From: an uncultured Flavobacteriales bacterium
Lineage (GTDB): Bacteria > Bacteroidota > Bacteroidia > Flavobacteriales > UBA7430
NCBI GenBank assembly: GCA_913041775.1
Contig: CAJWJW010000090.1
Coordinates: 1-5,747, forward strand
DNA length: 5,747 nucleotides
Reading direction: 5' to 3'
Below are positions 5,712 to 5,747 of this stretch, piece after piece. Under the pieces are notes generated by a model. The model saw only the letters and a list, made by a program, of their open reading frames with translations. It searched no databases and had not been told where the DNA came from. The first letter of the stretch is position 1. The number at the start of each line of letters is the position of its first letter. The position numbers were made by a program, and so were the translations under genes.

Positions 5712-5747
5712 ATGCCAGAGAATAAAGAGCAAGACGAAGTACAAGCT
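5712..5747 (+). CDS. N-terminal fragment of an unidentified protein, possibly GrpE (runs off the right edge)
   Basis: An ATG at 5712 opens a frame to the window end that reads MPENKEQDEVQA. It is preceded by AAAGATAAAG, an A-rich leader typical of translation starts in this phylum, and by a sigma-54-type promoter with the right spacing. Twelve residues cannot identify a family. The acidic, Glu/Gln-rich opening resembles the disordered N-terminus of GrpE, the nucleotide exchange factor of DnaK, and a stress-type promoter with an upstream palindrome would suit grpE-dnaJ. This is inference; any protein with an acidic N-terminus would fit as well. The reading frame itself is more certain than the product. 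Confidence 0.42.
   Translation, partial: MPENKEQDEVQA

Noticed and set aside
5645..5725. A 26-codon plus-strand frame starting MSEQTEWQTICF
   Set aside because: It starts inside the palindrome, runs across the -24/-12 element and overlaps the better-placed ATG at 5712 in another frame. It has no translation-start context of its own.

Overview
The window looks like chromosomal core sequence from a member of the Bacteroidota. The reasons are: AT-rich DNA; start codons preceded by A/T-rich stretches without Shine-Dalgarno motifs; TAnnTTTG -7 promoter boxes, which are the hallmark of the primary sigma factor of this phylum; a DUF4290 gene, a family I know from Bacteroidota; and a MurA with Asp in place of the catalytic Cys, within a PGGDKIGRRRLD context. 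I cannot name the genus.

Layout. Positions 1-64 hold the first 21 codons of rpsL (ribosomal protein S12) on the minus strand. Positions 65-409 are a divergent promoter region. It holds a full consensus promoter firing left into rpsL, with a perfect short dyad at the predicted transcript 5' end, and a -7 box firing right into the helicase gene. Positions 410-4667 hold a tight three-gene run on the plus strand: a UvrD/PcrA-type helicase, a DUF4290 protein and murA, with gaps of 7 and 6 nt. After 80 nt comes a tlpA-like periplasmic thioredoxin gene (4748-5323). Positions 5324-5711 are 388 nt without a supported gene. At the right end of this stretch is a sigma-54-type -24/-12 element with a short palindrome upstream, directly in front of a CDS cut by the window end (5712-5747). 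That CDS is possibly grpE, judged mainly from context.

Functionally, the three-gene run joins DNA repair/replication (helicase), an uncharacterised conserved protein and the first committed step of peptidoglycan synthesis (MurA). The TlpA-like protein would act in thiol redox chemistry outside the cytoplasm. The genes do not form one pathway; this reads as a housekeeping cluster. I found no mobile element, CRISPR array, tRNA, rRNA or defence system, and no convincing new system. The parts most worth a second look are the sigma-54-like promoter with its palindrome, the Asp-type MurA and the repeated TTAGGGAA elements at the rpsL promoter.
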